Assembly: GCA_027484825.1 (NCBI GenBank)
Contig: JAIXSE010000030.1
Span: 1 to 64,000, forward strand
DNA length: 64,000 nucleotides
DNA from: Rubrivivax sp.
GTDB lineage: Bacteria; Pseudomonadota; Gammaproteobacteria; Burkholderiales; Burkholderiaceae_C
Direction: 5' to 3'
The position numbers were made by a program, and so were the translations under genes. The notes under the pieces were generated by a model. That model worked only from the letters and a program-made list of their open reading frames with translations. It was not told the DNA's origin and did no database searches. This document shows, one piece after another, positions 51,508-61,780 of this stretch; position 1 is the first letter of the stretch; the number at the start of each line of letters is the position of its first letter.

Positions 51508-53117
51508 GAGCGCTCCCCAGTGGATTTCTGTGCCCGCACCCGCTGCAGCTCCGCATCGATGGCGGCCCAGTGCTGACGCATGAACTGCTCCAGGCGCTGC
51601 GGCGCGGCGTCGTCCTGGGCGGTGTAGACCAGCACCAGCGCGGCATCGTCGCCCCGCCCCGTCATGCGCTGCCAGGCGCCCAGCAGACGGGCCCGCCATT
51701 CGCGGGTCTCCGGAATGCCGTTGATCCAGTAGACATGCCAGGCCAGCAGGCGCTGCGAGCTGCTCGCTTCCAGGCCGGCAGCGCGGATCTGGGTGGTGAG
51801 CAGCGGCACGGAGGCCCTGCCCGAGCTGGACGGCAGTTCCATCGCCGTCTGCCCTTGCGCCACCGCGGCCCATTGCTTGCTCTCCGGCGGCACCACGCGG
51901 TTGCTGGAGCTGACCAGCTTGCGCTCGTAGTCCTGGTCCCGGAAGTACTGCAGATGCAGGCCCACCAGCGGCTGCGTGCCCTGCTGGAATTGCTCCTGCA
52001 CCTGGGCGTTGGCGCCGGTGAAGCCGGGTTCCCACGATGGCGCGGAACCGATCGAATCAAGGACCGCCCAGCCCTGGGCGGGCGGCACCGCCGTCAGGCC
52101 CGTGACCGCCGCTCCGCTGCCCTGCTGCAACCAGGCACTCGCCGCTGCGGGCAGCGCCAACACGGCGGCCAGCGCTCCCGCAGTCAGCCAGGTCGAGGCG
52201 GGCCGCATCACCGGTGACACCGTTGCACCGGCGGAGGGCTCGGACGTCAGTGGCTGCAGCGGTGCCTCCGGCTGCGCCCAGCGCCCTCCGATGACAAACA
52301 TCGCCAGCATCACCAGCCCGAAGAACACCCAGCCATAGATCAGATGGTCCACGCCGACGGCCAGGGTGTTTCCGGACAGATGGCCGATCATCACGATCAG
52401 GTAGGCCCGCGCCCAGTTGGCCACCAGCGGCAGCGCCAGCGCAAAGGCGATGAAGGCCAGGCGACGGCGCAGGGTCTGGTAGCTGAGGTAGGCGTAGAGC
52501 GTGCCCACCATCAGCGACGCGATCAGGTAGCGCACGCCGGAGCAGGCCTCCACCACCGACCACTGGCCGCTGGGGATGATGAACTGCAGGCCCTCCTGGT
52601 AGACCGGAATGCCGCTCAGCCGCAGGGCGATGACGGTGAAATGCGCGGTCCAGGTCATCAGCTGCGGCAGCAGGAATTCCCCCACCGGCACGCAGAAGAA
52701 CAGAAAGCCCAGCGGGAAGATCATCTCGCGGGTGACCGTCCAGCCCAGCACCGCCGGCACCAGCAGCACCAGCATGGCCACCAGCAGGAACTGGGTGGCG
52801 GCGTTGATGGTGGCGAAGTCCGCCAGCAGCCAGGCCGCGCCCAGCAGCGCCAGCGGGGCCACCAGCCAGGGCACGGGCCGGGGTGTCAGCCCTGCCACCA
52901 CCGAGCGGCGACGCCAGGCCAGCCACAGCACGATGGGCGGCACCAGGAAGGCATGGGTGAAGGTGCCGGAGCGCCACCAGATGCCCACCATGCCCAGCGC
53001 GGTCTGACGGTAGAGCAGCAGCACGGCCAGCATCAGCAGCACCAGCAGCGCCAGCGGCCGGCGCCAGGCCAGCGGCAGGCGCAGCGGCCCCAGCATCTGC
53101 GGCGTGAGCACGCTCAT
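51504..53117 (-). CDS. xrtA: Exosortase A fused to EpsI domain
   Basis: 537 residues. The N-terminal part (about 1-285) is an eight-helix exosortase with catalytic Cys192 in [11 protein letters not shown], Arg237 in NWARAYLIV and His258 in GVDHLIYGW, in the expected order. The C-terminal part from about residue 310 has one helix and a periplasmic EpsI domain ([41 protein letters not shown]). Exosortases cut PEP-CTERM proteins at the inner membrane and pass them on, probably to the exopolysaccharide or outer surface. Fusion to EpsI is common for this class. It overlaps both neighbours by four bases. Confidence 0.95.
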   Translation of the reverse strand: MSVLTPQMLGPLRLPLAWRRPLALLVLLMLAVLLLYRQTALGMVGIWWRSGTFTHAFLVPPIVLWLAWRRRSVVAGLTPRPVPWLVAPLALLGAAWLLADFATINAATQFLLVAMLVLLVPAVLGWTVTREMIFPLGFLFFCVPVGEFLLPQLMTWTAHFTVIALRLSGIPVYQEGLQFIIPSGQWSVVEACSGVRYLIASLMVGTLYAYLSYQTLRRRLAFIAFALALPLVANWARAYLIVMIGHLSGNTLAVGVDHLIYGWVFFGLVMLAMFVIGGRWAQPEAPLQPLTSEPSAGATVSPVMRPASTWLTAGALAAVLALPAAASAWLQQGSGAAVTGLTAVPPAQGWAVLDSIGSAPSWEPGFTGANAQVQEQFQQGTQPLVGLHLQYFRDQDYERKLVSSSNRVVPPESKQWAAVAQGQTAMELPSSSGRASVPLLTTQIRAAGLEASSSQRLLAWHVYWINGIPETREWRARLLGAWQRMTGRGDDAALVLVYTAQDDAAPQRLEQFMRQHWAAIDAELQRVRAQKSTGERS

Positions 53118-54343
53118 GCGGCCGCCTTGGCCGTCACCGGCAGGTAATGGTCCAGACGGGAGAGATGGGCATGCCAGCTGAACTGGCGCAGCACCCGCTC
53201 ACGGGCCTGCTGTCCGATGGCCTGGGCCCGCTGCGGCGCCGCCAGCAGTGCGTGCAGCAGTTCCAGATAGTCCCCCGCAGTGTCGGCCGACAGCAGGTCC
53301 TGGCCGGCCAGCACGCCGTTGGCGCTGAGCGCTTCCACGCAGCTACGCGCGGCCACCACCGGACGGCCCACCGCCATCGCTTCCAGGATCTTGTTCTGCA
53401 CCCCGCGGGCCAGCCGCAGCGGCGCCACCACGGCGGCGGCATGCTGCAGATACGGACGCACGTCCGGCACGGTGCCGGTCACCCGCACGCCCTCCCCGGC
53501 CAGCGCCTGCACGGCCGGGGTCGGGCTGCGGCCTACGATGGTGAACTTCAGATGCGGCCAGCGCTGGCGCAGGCCGGGCAGCACTTCGCTGGCGAACCAC
53601 TGCACCGCATCCACATTGGGCCAGTAGTCCATCGCGCCGGTAAACACCAGCGGCAGTTCATCCGCATCAAAGGGGTTGTCCTGCGCGGGCAGCGGTGAGA
53701 AGTAGCCGCTGTCCACGCCGTTGCACAGCGCCTCCACCTGGGCCCGGCTGGCCGACAGCTGCTGGAACAGGGCCTTCTCGCTTTCGGTGACGAAGAAGGA
53801 ACAGCGCGCCTGCTCGGCCACCTGCCGCTCATAGGCCAGCAGCGCCTGGCCTTCGCGGCGGTACAGCCAGGACATCGGCCAGCGGTGGGCCTTGGCATAG
53901 TCGGTCCACTTGGCAGAATCCACATCCACGAAGTCCACCAGCATCGGCACGTCGCCCATGGTCTGGCGCAACTGCTGGGCATACTGCGCCATGGTGGACG
54001 AGAACACCACGATGGCATCAAAGCGGGGGCCGCGGGACAGGCCGTCGATCCAGGACCGCATGGCCCGGTGGCGGTAGTACGGCAGGCTCAGTGCCTCGCC
54101 GCTGACGAGCCCCCGCAGGCTCGCCACCCGCGACAGCAGCGGGTTCAGGCCGGCCACGAACACATCGGCGCAGGACTCGCGCAGGGCCGGCACATGGGCC
54201 CAGTCCTCGGCGTCGTCGATGAAGCTGCCCAGCACCACCTCATGGCCAGCGGCCAGATGCTTGAGCAGATGGTACGAGCGCAGCTTGTCGCCCTTGTTGG
54301 GCGGGTACGGCAGTCGATGCACCAGATACAGAATGCGGGCCAT
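53114..54343 (-). CDS. XrtA/PEP-CTERM system sugar transferase (TIGR03087-like)
   Basis: 409 residues from ATG 54343 ([27 protein letters not shown]). The N-terminal HR(L/I)P(Y/F)PPNKGDK(L/I)R block is diagnostic for the Stp1-type exosortase A-associated transferase. Later blocks are [41 protein letters not shown] and [28 protein letters not shown] (about 315-345, the donor site). Cytoplasmic GT4 enzyme. The stop overlaps the exosortase start by four bases. It is expected to add an early sugar in the repeat unit. Confidence 0.92.
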   Translation of the reverse strand: MARILYLVHRLPYPPNKGDKLRSYHLLKHLAAGHEVVLGSFIDDAEDWAHVPALRESCADVFVAGLNPLLSRVASLRGLVSGEALSLPYYRHRAMRSWIDGLSRGPRFDAIVVFSSTMAQYAQQLRQTMGDVPMLVDFVDVDSAKWTDYAKAHRWPMSWLYRREGQALLAYERQVAEQARCSFFVTESEKALFQQLSASRAQVEALCNGVDSGYFSPLPAQDNPFDADELPLVFTGAMDYWPNVDAVQWFASEVLPGLRQRWPHLKFTIVGRSPTPAVQALAGEGVRVTGTVPDVRPYLQHAAAVVAPLRLARGVQNKILEAMAVGRPVVAARSCVEALSANGVLAGQDLLSADTAGDYLELLHALLAAPQRAQAIGQQARERVLRQFSWHAHLSRLDHYLPVTAKAAA

Positions 54344-54353
54344 CAGCGCTCCC

Positions 54354-55388
54354 TCACCCCAGGCTGCGCACGATGTGCGGCCCCAGCCAGTTGGCCACAC
54401 CGATGGGCAGGCGGCGCCAGGCCTTGATCATCAGCTGGTACTTGGCATTGCTGGGATTGTTCTGCGGCACGGCCTCGCGGCGGTAGAGGCAGTATTCGTA
54501 ATGCAGCGGCGTCGGCTCGAAGCCCCAGTTCTTCTTGAAGGCGAAGGAGCCGGTGTCCTGCTTGCTGCGTCCGTAGTCGAAGACCTTGAGACCGCGGGCA
54601 CAGGCTCGGCGCATCAGCTCCCAATACTTGAAGTCATTGGCGGCCAGATCACGGGCGGCAACGGCATCTCCGGCGTAGTACGGCAGCACCTCGTCGCGGA
54701 AATAAAAGCTCAGCACCGCCGACAGCGGTTCGCCCTGCTCGCTGCTGACCACCAGCACCTCGGCGGCATCGCCGAAGGCATCGAGCAGCGCCTGGAAGTA
54801 GCGCCGCGGCATGGCGGGCGTGCCGTGGCGGTGCACGTTGTCGGCATACAGCGCGAAGAAGCGGTCCACCGAGGTGTCGATCTCGGCCCGCAGATTGTTC
54901 TTAATGCCCTTGCGCACCATGGCCCGCTGCTTGCGCGGAATGGCCAGCATGTTGGCTTCTTCCTCGGGCAGGATCTCCTTGCGGAAGGTCACGTAGAGGT
55001 CCTGGTGGGGCCAGTCTTCATGGCGCCGGATGCGGTTGCGCATCTCCAGATGCTCCACCTTCAGCCCCTGTGCGGTCTTCTGGGCTTCGGCTTCCAGCGC
55101 CTGGGCCGCCTCGGGCGTGCTCGCGGCCACGCCCCCATACACCGCAAACGGCAGGCTCACCAGCGCATGGCCGAAGAGGCGGCTCTTGTTCTCGGCCAGT
55201 GGCAGCACGCCTTCGATACGGCCGTCCCGCTCGGCATAAAGGAAGTAGCCCTCATGGCCGAACTGCTGCCGCAGGATGCGCTGCCAGGCGCTGAAATGGA
55301 AAAACGTGGCCTCGGGGCAGGCCTGCACAAACGCGTCCCAACGGCTTGCGTTCTGCGCATCGTCCAGGGCCAGGCGCCGGACGATCAT
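54354..55388 (-). CDS. FemAB-related protein, XrtA/PEP-CTERM system
   Basis: 344 residues from ATG 55388, overlapping the deacetylase stop by four bases. Twin GNAT-like Fem folds: CPEATFFHFSAWQRILRQQFGHEGYFLYAERDG (first half) and LRAEIDTSVDRFFALYADNVHRHGTPAMPRRYFQALLD, plus FKKNWGFEPTPLHYEYCL near the end. The FHxxxW and HRxGTPxxPxxYFxxL blocks match the TIGR03019-like exosortase-locus family. Fem proteins transfer amino acids from aminoacyl-tRNA; here the acceptor may be a sugar of the exopolysaccharide, which is inference. Two more conserved genes flank it directly. Confidence 0.91.
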   Translation of the reverse strand: MIVRRLALDDAQNASRWDAFVQACPEATFFHFSAWQRILRQQFGHEGYFLYAERDGRIEGVLPLAENKSRLFGHALVSLPFAVYGGVAASTPEAAQALEAEAQKTAQGLKVEHLEMRNRIRRHEDWPHQDLYVTFRKEILPEEEANMLAIPRKQRAMVRKGIKNNLRAEIDTSVDRFFALYADNVHRHGTPAMPRRYFQALLDAFGDAAEVLVVSSEQGEPLSAVLSFYFRDEVLPYYAGDAVAARDLAANDFKYWELMRRACARGLKVFDYGRSKQDTGSFAFKKNWGFEPTPLHYEYCLYRREAVPQNNPSNAKYQLMIKAWRRLPIGVANWLGPHIVRSLG

Positions 55389-56266
55389 GCGGCCTCCCGC
55401 CGGTCCACGGCCGAGGGCAGGAACAGCTCGTCCATGCGGGCCCATTCGAAGTCGGCCAGCAGCTGCTCGATGCGGCCCTCGGTGCGGCCGATGTTCACGT
55501 AGTGGCGGAAGCGCGTCTTGGCATCGATGCCGGGAATGCGCGGCTGCTCGGGGTCGATCTCCCACGGGTGGAAATAAAACACCGCGCTGCGGCCTTCGAT
55601 GCGGTTGAAGCGCTCGATCATCCAGCGGGTCACCCCATAGGGCAGCAGCCGGAACCAGCCGCCGCCGCTGCTGGGATAGTTGCGGCCGCGAAAACGCAGC
55701 GTCGTCACCGGCACCTCGATCAGGCCCGGCCGCACTTCGTAGGCAAAGCGCGGCGAATCCGGCATGCCGTAATGGTCGTGCTCGATCGGATAGACGCTGG
55801 AGCTGTAGCGGTAGCCGCATTCGGCCAGCACATCGAACGCCCACAGGTTGGATTCACCGATGGAGAAGCTGGGGGCGCGGTAGCCGTTCACCGCCACGCC
55901 GCCCAGGTCCTCCAGCAACTGCTTGGCGCTGAGGATGTCCTGGCGGAAGGCCTGCGGGCTGAGGTCGCTGGCGCGTTCATGGCCGTAGCCGTGGCTGGCC
56001 AGCTCATGGCCGCGTGCGACGATGTCCCGCACCAGTTGCGGATAGCGCTGGGCGATCCAGCCCAGGGTGAAGAAGGTGGCCTTGACGCCGCGGGCGTCGA
56101 GCAGGTCCAGGATGCGGCCGACATTGCGCTGCACCCGGCATTCGCGCCGGTCCCAGTCGCCGCGCTGGATGTAGGGCGCAAAGGCACTGACCTGGAAGTA
56201 GTCCTCCACGTCGATGCTCATGGCATTGCGGATGCGAGCAGCACTCGTGGTGTTGGCCGTGGTCAT
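55385..56266 (-). CDS. XrtA/PEP-CTERM system polysaccharide deacetylase (TIGR03006-like)
   Basis: 293 residues from ATG 56266; the ATG at 56293 has no family support and the core starts at MSIDVEDYFQVSAF. NodB motifs: SIDVEDYF with two metal-site Asp, ATFFTLGWIAQRYPQLVRDI, HELASHGYGHERASDL with the His pair, YRAPSFSI and FYFHPWEIDPEQPR. The DVEDYFQVSAF start defines the exosortase A-linked deacetylase. Probably N-deacetylates the growing exopolysaccharide. It sits between the ATPase and FemAB genes of the operon and is translationally coupled to the latter. Confidence 0.93.
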   Translation of the reverse strand: MTTANTTSAARIRNAMSIDVEDYFQVSAFAPYIQRGDWDRRECRVQRNVGRILDLLDARGVKATFFTLGWIAQRYPQLVRDIVARGHELASHGYGHERASDLSPQAFRQDILSAKQLLEDLGGVAVNGYRAPSFSIGESNLWAFDVLAECGYRYSSSVYPIEHDHYGMPDSPRFAYEVRPGLIEVPVTTLRFRGRNYPSSGGGWFRLLPYGVTRWMIERFNRIEGRSAVFYFHPWEIDPEQPRIPGIDAKTRFRHYVNIGRTEGRIEQLLADFEWARMDELFLPSAVDRREAA

Positions 56267-56315
56267 GGTGTCTGTCCTTCCCGGGTCGGGCATGGGGCGG
56301 GCCTGTGTCGGCCGC

Positions 56316-57404
56316 TCACGGCGCCTTCACCGCGCTCACCAGCTTCTGCAGCAGCGCCAGGGTCTGTTGGTTGATGCGCTCCAGGCGCATCAGGCTGTCT
56401 TCGATGCGCTGAAGCCTGGCGTCCTGCCCCTCCAGGCCCAGGCCGGCCAGTTCCTGCGCCAGCGCGCCGACGTCGGCGCCGGACTCGCGCGCCTGCAGGC
56501 GCAGACGGGACAGGTTCATGTCCAGCGCCGCCGCATCGACCGGTTCCCCGTCCGCATTCAGCGCCACCGTCACCGCTGGCGGCGGGGCAAAGGCCGACTC
56601 GCGCGAGAGGTCGGCCACCACCTCGTCCACATCGGCCTCGGTCAGGTGCACCCGCTCGGCCATGCAGCCCAGCAGAAGCAGCCGGTCGCACAGCGTGTTG
56701 ATGCGGCGCGGAATGCCGTGGCTGGCGCGATGCAGCGCGGCAAAGGCGGCTGGCTCGAAGGTGGGTTTGCCGTCGGCGCCGGCGCACTTGAGACGGTGCT
56801 CGATGTAGCGCTGCGTGTCCTCTTCATCCAGCGGCCCGATGTGGCAACTGGCGGCGATGCGCTGGCGGAACTGCTCCATCTCCGGCCGCTGCAGGATGGC
56901 CCGGAACTCGGGCTGCCCGACCAGGAAGGTCTGCACCAGCGACTGGTTGCCGAACTGGAAGTTGGAGAGCATGCGCAGTTCCTCCACCGCGCGGGCGGTC
57001 AGGTTCTGCGCCTCGTCCACGATCAGCAGGCAGCGCTTGCCGCGGCTGGCCTCGCTGACAAAGAAGGCCTCCAGCGCCATCAGCAGCTCGCTCTTGGGCA
57101 GGTCCTTGACCCGCACGCCAAAGGCGGCGCCCACCAGGCGCAGCGTGTCTTCCGCATCCAGCTGGGTGGTCACCACATTGCCGATGACCACATTGCTGCG
57201 GTTCAGGCTGTCCAGCAGACCGCGCACCAGCGTGGTCTTGCCGGCGCCGATCTCGCCGGTGATGACGATGAATCCGTCGCTGCGCAGCACCCCATAGTCC
57301 AGATAGGCCTTGGCCTTGCGGTGCTGCTTGCTGCCGAAATAAAAACTCGGATCGGGACTGAGCTGGAACGGCTTGCTGCTCAGCCCGTAGAAGGCCTCAT
57401 ACAT
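56316..57404 (-). CDS. XrtA-associated ATPase (ExeA/GspA-like AAA)
   Basis: 362 residues, starting MYEAFYGLSSKPFQLSPDP, the ExeA-type opening. Walker A GEIGAGKTTLVRGLL (about 49-63), Walker B RCLLIVDEAQNLTARAVEELRML (about 118-140), sensor region FLVGQPEFRAIL and arginine-rich GIPRRINTLCDRLLL. The C-terminal 80 residues lack the peptidoglycan-binding domain of ExeA and end in coiled coil (LEGQDARLQRIEDSLMRLERINQ). TIGR03015-type ATPases accompany exosortase A loci and may drive export or assembly of the polymer or PEP-CTERM proteins. Confidence 0.92.
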   Translation of the reverse strand: MYEAFYGLSSKPFQLSPDPSFYFGSKQHRKAKAYLDYGVLRSDGFIVITGEIGAGKTTLVRGLLDSLNRSNVVIGNVVTTQLDAEDTLRLVGAAFGVRVKDLPKSELLMALEAFFVSEASRGKRCLLIVDEAQNLTARAVEELRMLSNFQFGNQSLVQTFLVGQPEFRAILQRPEMEQFRQRIAASCHIGPLDEEDTQRYIEHRLKCAGADGKPTFEPAAFAALHRASHGIPRRINTLCDRLLLLGCMAERVHLTEADVDEVVADLSRESAFAPPPAVTVALNADGEPVDAAALDMNLSRLRLQARESGADVGALAQELAGLGLEGQDARLQRIEDSLMRLERINQQTLALLQKLVSAVKAP

Positions 57405-57416
57405 CGCGGTGGCTGC

Positions 57417-59039
57417 CTAGAAACGCTGCGTCATCTGGGCATAGACCGCGGTTTCGCGGTAGCCCAGGGACTGGTCGTCGGAACGGGTGTGGCGCAGGCC
57501 CAGCGTCGCATCGGTGCGAGGGCCCAGGCGGGTGGTGGTGGTGGCGGTCAGCGACGACATGCCGCTGGAGAGATTGCCGCTGCCGTCGCCGCTGCTGTGC
57601 TGGCGGGTGTAGGTGAGGTTGCCGGTGCTCAGCGGCGTGAAGCGGTAGGCCACGCTGAGGGTGACCCCGCGCTGATGGATGTTGCTGGCCAGGGCCAGGT
57701 CGTCGGTCGTGCTGGTGGTGGTGCCCAGCGCCCGGCTCTTGTTGTCGTTGGCGGCCAGGGTCAGGGTCATGCGCGGGCTGGTCCAGGCCAGCGCCGCTTC
57801 ATTGCGCCGCTGCAGCGTGGCCGTGTTGGCCAGGAAGCCGGTGCTGCTGATGGCGCTCGGGTTCAGGCCCAGCGCGGCCAGCAGCGAGCGCACCAGCGCA
57901 TCGCGTTTGGCGGCGTCGGGCTCGATGCTGCTGTATTGCAGGTCCAGCAGCTGGTAGTTGGTCATCTGGCCGCTGGGGTCGCTGCCGGTGCTCACCGCCT
58001 GGGTGCTGGTCAGGCGCAGCACCAGCTGGGTCATGCGGTGCTCCAGCACGGCGTTGTGGCTGTTGCCGTAGCTGTGGCGCTGCCAGTCGCCGCTGAGCGT
58101 GGTGCGCGGCGTCGGGGTCCACTTGAGGCTGGCACCGTAGATGTTGCTGGTGTCGTCGCCGAGATAGTCGCTCTTCTCGCGGCCGCCGGTGATGCCCAGC
58201 ACCCAGTCAACATCCGGCACCCAGGCCAGGGAGGCCACCGCGCTGCTGCTGCGGTTGTCCAGGCCCGTCAGCTCGTAGTGGATGCGGCGCGTGTAGGCCT
58301 GCAGGCCCCAGTTCAGCGCGCGGCCCTGCGGTCCGCTCAGGCTCAGGTTCAGCGAGCCTTCCTTGGTGTCGCCACTGGCCGAGCTGACGCCGGTGCCGCC
58401 GTCGCTCGAGTCGCGCATCTGGCCGGTGGCGCGCAGCTCGAAGCTGGCCAGGGTGCTCAGCATGCCGCGCCAGTACGGGGACACGGTCACGGTGCGGACT
58501 TCGGTGCGGTTCGGATTGTCCAGTTCAGTGCCCGGCGAGGTCTGGCCGAAGGCCGAGATGGTCTGCTGGCTGATGTTGGCATTGGCGTCCACGAACAGCC
58601 GGGACGGCACCAGCTCCGCATTGCCACGCGCCTGCAGCTGGTTCTGCACCCGGCTGCTGCGGTCGCTCTTGAGGTAGAGCAGCCCGTCCATCTGATAGTC
58701 CAGCACGCCGCGCAGCCAGCCGGTGCGGTTGGTGATGGAAATACCGGGCGAGACGCTGGTGATCAGGGCGCGGTCGCGCTGGCCGTCCGGTGCCAGCGCG
58801 AGGTTGTCGGTCCAGGTCTCGGACACGCCGATGCGCGGCACCACCGTCAGGCCCAGCCGTTTGGCCCCGTCGCCGCTCTCGCCGCCGACGGGCTCGGTCT
58901 GGGCCTGCACCGCCGTCGCCATGCCGATCAGTCCGCACGCGATCAGGCTGGCGGCCTGCAGCCGTCGATGGCGGGGAAGGCGGTGGAGACGATCGAGGCG
59001 GGAATGACGGAGAAGACCTGCCATGCGCCGCCTCCTCAA
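57417..59039 (-). CDS. PEP-CTERM system-associated outer-membrane beta-barrel protein (TIGR03016-like)
   Basis: 540 residues. A signal peptide ends near residue 46 (MATAVQAQ), preceded by a basic n-region. The mature part starts with LTVVPRIGVSETWTDNLALAPDGQRDRALITSVSPGISI and continues with repeated amphipathic strands alternating polar and aromatic residues. It ends ...YAQMTQRF with a terminal Phe, as in outer-membrane barrels. It probably forms the outer-membrane exit or anchoring barrel of the exopolysaccharide system. The start overlaps the tyrosine-kinase stop by four bases. Confidence 0.88.
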   Translation of the reverse strand: MRRRRMAGLLRHSRLDRLHRLPRHRRLQAASLIACGLIGMATAVQAQTEPVGGESGDGAKRLGLTVVPRIGVSETWTDNLALAPDGQRDRALITSVSPGISITNRTGWLRGVLDYQMDGLLYLKSDRSSRVQNQLQARGNAELVPSRLFVDANANISQQTISAFGQTSPGTELDNPNRTEVRTVTVSPYWRGMLSTLASFELRATGQMRDSSDGGTGVSSASGDTKEGSLNLSLSGPQGRALNWGLQAYTRRIHYELTGLDNRSSSAVASLAWVPDVDWVLGITGGREKSDYLGDDTSNIYGASLKWTPTPRTTLSGDWQRHSYGNSHNAVLEHRMTQLVLRLTSTQAVSTGSDPSGQMTNYQLLDLQYSSIEPDAAKRDALVRSLLAALGLNPSAISSTGFLANTATLQRRNEAALAWTSPRMTLTLAANDNKSRALGTTTSTTDDLALASNIHQRGVTLSVAYRFTPLSTGNLTYTRQHSSGDGSGNLSSGMSSLTATTTTRLGPRTDATLGLRHTRSDDQSLGYRETAVYAQMTQRF

Positions 59040-60085
59040 GCCTTGCCGCCGGCTGGCCGGGCGCCTTCGGCGCCGTCCGGGTTGTCGCCCTGGCGGTAAC
59101 CGTAGCCGTAGCCCTGGCCGTAGCCATAGCTGCCGTAGTGGTAGCCGTAACCGGCGTCGGCCTTGGCCGAGGCCTGGTTGAGCAGCGCCATCTTCAGGGG
59201 GCAGTTCTCGATGGTGGCAATCGCCTGCATCACCGCGCTTTGCGGGGTGCGCTCGGCCTGGATCACCACCACGATCTGGCCCATGTGGGTGGCCAGCACC
59301 CGGGACTCGGTGGTGAGCAGCAGCGGCGGGGAGTCGAAGATGATGATCCGGTCGGCATACCGCTTGGCCATGTGGTCCAGCAGGCCGGTCATCGCATCAC
59401 TGGCCAGCAGCTCGGTGGCGCGGTCATGCGGGCGGCCGCTGGGCAGCAGGGTCAGCTTGTCGACATTGGTCTTGATGAGCACATCGGCCATGTCGACCGA
59501 GTTCTCCAGCACGTCCAGCAGCCCAGGGCCGGGCGGCAGGCCCAGCATGCGCAGCATGGACGGACGGGCCACGTCGGCATCCACCAGCATCACGGTGTTG
59601 TCGAATTCGGCCGCGATGCTCATGGCCAGATTCAGCGAGGTGAAGCTCTTACCCTCACCGGGCAAGGCGCTGGTGACCATGATGAGGTTGGCATTGTGGA
59701 GGGTCGCGGCCCCCTTGCCCATCGCATTGCGGATCAGCGGCCGCTTGATGTTGCGGTACTGGTCGGCCAGGTAGCTGCGCGGTGCATTGGGCGTGAGGAA
59801 GCCCTGGGCGGTGAGCGCTTCCAGGTCCAGCTCCACCCGCTTGGAGGTGCCGTCCTGCGGGCCGCGGGCGCGGGGGGCGGTCGATGCGGCGGAGGCTGCG
59901 GCAGCGTCGGTGGCGTTTGACGTCGGCGTGGCCACTGAGGAGGCGATGGTGGGGGCGATGGTGGAGGCGCTTGACGAGGTCTGCGCACCGGGCTCGGCCG
60001 CCGGGGACCCGGTGGGCCCCACGTCCACGCCGGCCTGCTTCAGTTGCTCCAGCCGGCGTGCGGCTTGTTCGATCAGGCTTGTCAT
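59036..60085 (-). CDS. XrtA-associated tyrosine autokinase (CapB/CpsD-like)
   Basis: 349 residues from ATG 60085 (GTG 60088 is also possible). BY-kinase domain: Walker A TSALPGEGKSFTSLNLA (about 143-159), Walker A' VMLVDADVARPS (about 171-182), Walker B IIIFDSPPLLL (about 257-267). The C-terminus is a Gly/Tyr cluster, GYGYHYGSYGYGQGYGYGYR, the phosphorylated tail. The N-terminal third is an Ala/Ser/Thr linker. It phosphorylates itself and cycles with the chain-length protein encoded just upstream to control polymer length. Corresponds to the TIGR03018 class. Confidence 0.93.
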   Translation of the reverse strand: MTSLIEQAARRLEQLKQAGVDVGPTGSPAAEPGAQTSSSASTIAPTIASSVATPTSNATDAAAASAASTAPRARGPQDGTSKRVELDLEALTAQGFLTPNAPRSYLADQYRNIKRPLIRNAMGKGAATLHNANLIMVTSALPGEGKSFTSLNLAMSIAAEFDNTVMLVDADVARPSMLRMLGLPPGPGLLDVLENSVDMADVLIKTNVDKLTLLPSGRPHDRATELLASDAMTGLLDHMAKRYADRIIIFDSPPLLLTTESRVLATHMGQIVVVIQAERTPQSAVMQAIATIENCPLKMALLNQASAKADAGYGYHYGSYGYGQGYGYGYRQGDNPDGAEGARPAGGKA

Positions 60086-60089
60086 CACG

Positions 60090-61679
60090 TTACCCCACCT
60101 GCCGGCTCAGCCAGATCGCCATGCCGATCAACCCGAGCGCATACACACCGGCCAGTCCGCCCGAGGCTGCGCCGAATCGCAGCAGGTCCAGCTTCGCACG
60201 GCGCCGGTCCTGCGGCGTTTCCTGCCGCGACACGACGCCCAGAATCGGCATCTCCAGACGTTGACGCAGCTCGCTGAGGTCATGGAAGACCGGACGCACC
60301 TGGCTGGCCCCGAAGGCCGTCACCAGACCCGCCAGCACCGCCACCACCAGCCCTGCGGCCAGCAGCATCAGGCGGTTGGGGGCCACCGGCTTGGAGGAGG
60401 CCCGGGGCGGGTCGATGATGCGGAAGTCAGCGACGCCGGAGGTGTTGTCCAGCTCGGTCGACAGGCTGGCGGACTCACGCCGGGTCACCATTTCCTCGTA
60501 GTTCTTCTTGATGACGTCGTAGTCCCGGTTGAGCTGGGAGAACTCCGCTTCCAGCTGCGGTGCCATCTTGATGGCCGCCTGGGCCTGTGTATAGCGGCCC
60601 TGCAGTTCGTCCACCCGGGTACGCAGCGTGGCCACTTCCTGTTCCTTGTTGGCCAGCGTCAGGGACAGCTGCTGGGCCACCAGGCTGTCGCCGCGGCCAC
60701 CGGCTGCCGGATTGTTCAGCGCCGCCTTCTGGAGTTCAGCCACTTCCTTCTTCTTCTGGTCTTCCAGGTCCTTGATCAGACGCTTGGTGTTCACCACATC
60801 CGGATGCTGATCGGTGTAGCGCTGCTGCAGCGCGTCCAGGTTGCGCCTGAGGCCTTCGATACGGCTGTCGATCTCCGGCGTGGCCAGCTTCTGCGAGCTT
60901 TCCTGCATCAGGCTCTGCAGGCTGCCGCCGCCGTTGGTTCGCTTGTTGTCCATCTCCAGCTGCTGCTTGGCCACATCGCGGGCGCTGACGGCCTCGCGCA
61001 GTTGCAGCCGCGCGGCGTCCAGCTGGGCGCTGGCTTCGGCCAGACGGGCGGCGGAGTCCTTGCCGTCCTGGGCGGTCAGCTGCAGGTTGCGCAGCCGGAA
61101 TTCCTTGCGGCGGGTCTCGGCCTCTTCCAGCTTGGCTTCGTAGTTCTTGATCTGCTCATTCAGGAAGGTGGCCGCGGTGGTGCTGTCCTTGCGGCTGGCG
61201 CCCAGGCTCGATTCCATGAAAATGTTGAGCAGCGACGCCACCACCTTCTTGGACACCTCCGGCGAGGAATCCCGGTAGCTGAGGATGTAGAGGTTGTTGG
61301 TCGTGCCGCCCGCCGACTGGATGGACAGATTGCGGGTGACGCGGTCGATCAGCGCTTCCTGGTCCGACTTGCTGGTGGCGCGCAGATCCAGGTCGGCCAT
61401 GCGCACCAGCTTCTCCACATTGGGGCGGCTGATGAGGGTGCGGCTGAGCATGCTGACCTGCTGCTCGGTGTTGTTGAGCACCGCCAGGTTGGTCATCAGC
61501 GGCTTGAGCATGGACTGCGTGTCCACATACACCCGGGCGCTGGCCTCGAAGCGGTCCGGCACCACGAACACCACCACCGCCGCGACGATGCCCACCAGCC
61601 AGGCAGCGATCAGCCCCGGCCACCGGTAGCGCCACATGCGCTTGAACACAGCCATCAGCTGGGCAATGAGGGAATCCAT
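60090..61679 (-). CDS. XrtA-associated chain-length determinant protein (Wzz/PCP family)
   Basis: 529 residues. Wzz domain with TM1 at about 22-40 (WPGLIAAWLVGIVAAVVVFVV) and VPDRFEASARVYVDTQSMLKPLM. A long periplasmic coiled coil runs from about 170 to 400 (AAARLAEASAQLDAARLQLREAVSARD and more). TM2 lies near residue 435-455 (NRLMLLAAGLVVAVLAGLVTAF) with the proline motif IDPPRASSKPVAPN before it, and a third hydrophobic stretch is at the C-terminus (GLAGVYALGLIGMAIWL). No kinase domain is fused, so it pairs with the separate autokinase. It sets polymer length in the inner membrane. Confidence 0.92.
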   Translation of the reverse strand: MDSLIAQLMAVFKRMWRYRWPGLIAAWLVGIVAAVVVFVVPDRFEASARVYVDTQSMLKPLMTNLAVLNNTEQQVSMLSRTLISRPNVEKLVRMADLDLRATSKSDQEALIDRVTRNLSIQSAGGTTNNLYILSYRDSSPEVSKKVVASLLNIFMESSLGASRKDSTTAATFLNEQIKNYEAKLEEAETRRKEFRLRNLQLTAQDGKDSAARLAEASAQLDAARLQLREAVSARDVAKQQLEMDNKRTNGGGSLQSLMQESSQKLATPEIDSRIEGLRRNLDALQQRYTDQHPDVVNTKRLIKDLEDQKKKEVAELQKAALNNPAAGGRGDSLVAQQLSLTLANKEQEVATLRTRVDELQGRYTQAQAAIKMAPQLEAEFSQLNRDYDVIKKNYEEMVTRRESASLSTELDNTSGVADFRIIDPPRASSKPVAPNRLMLLAAGLVVAVLAGLVTAFGASQVRPVFHDLSELRQRLEMPILGVVSRQETPQDRRRAKLDLLRFGAASGGLAGVYALGLIGMAIWLSRQVG

Positions 61680-61780
61680 GCGGCGATCTCTCTAGGGAGC
61701 AATACGGGGAGCGGTACTGCAAAAACACGAACTCCGCGCAGCGTCCAGTTGGGCGTCTGCGCGGGGGCCGTTGTCAGGAA

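Noticed and set aside
45078-55844. Upstream frame extensions of several operon genes (deacetylase, glycosyltransferases, FemAB)
   Set aside because: Each extension overlaps a well-supported gene in another frame and lacks family similarity; starts were set at the conserved N-termini with 1-8 base overlaps.
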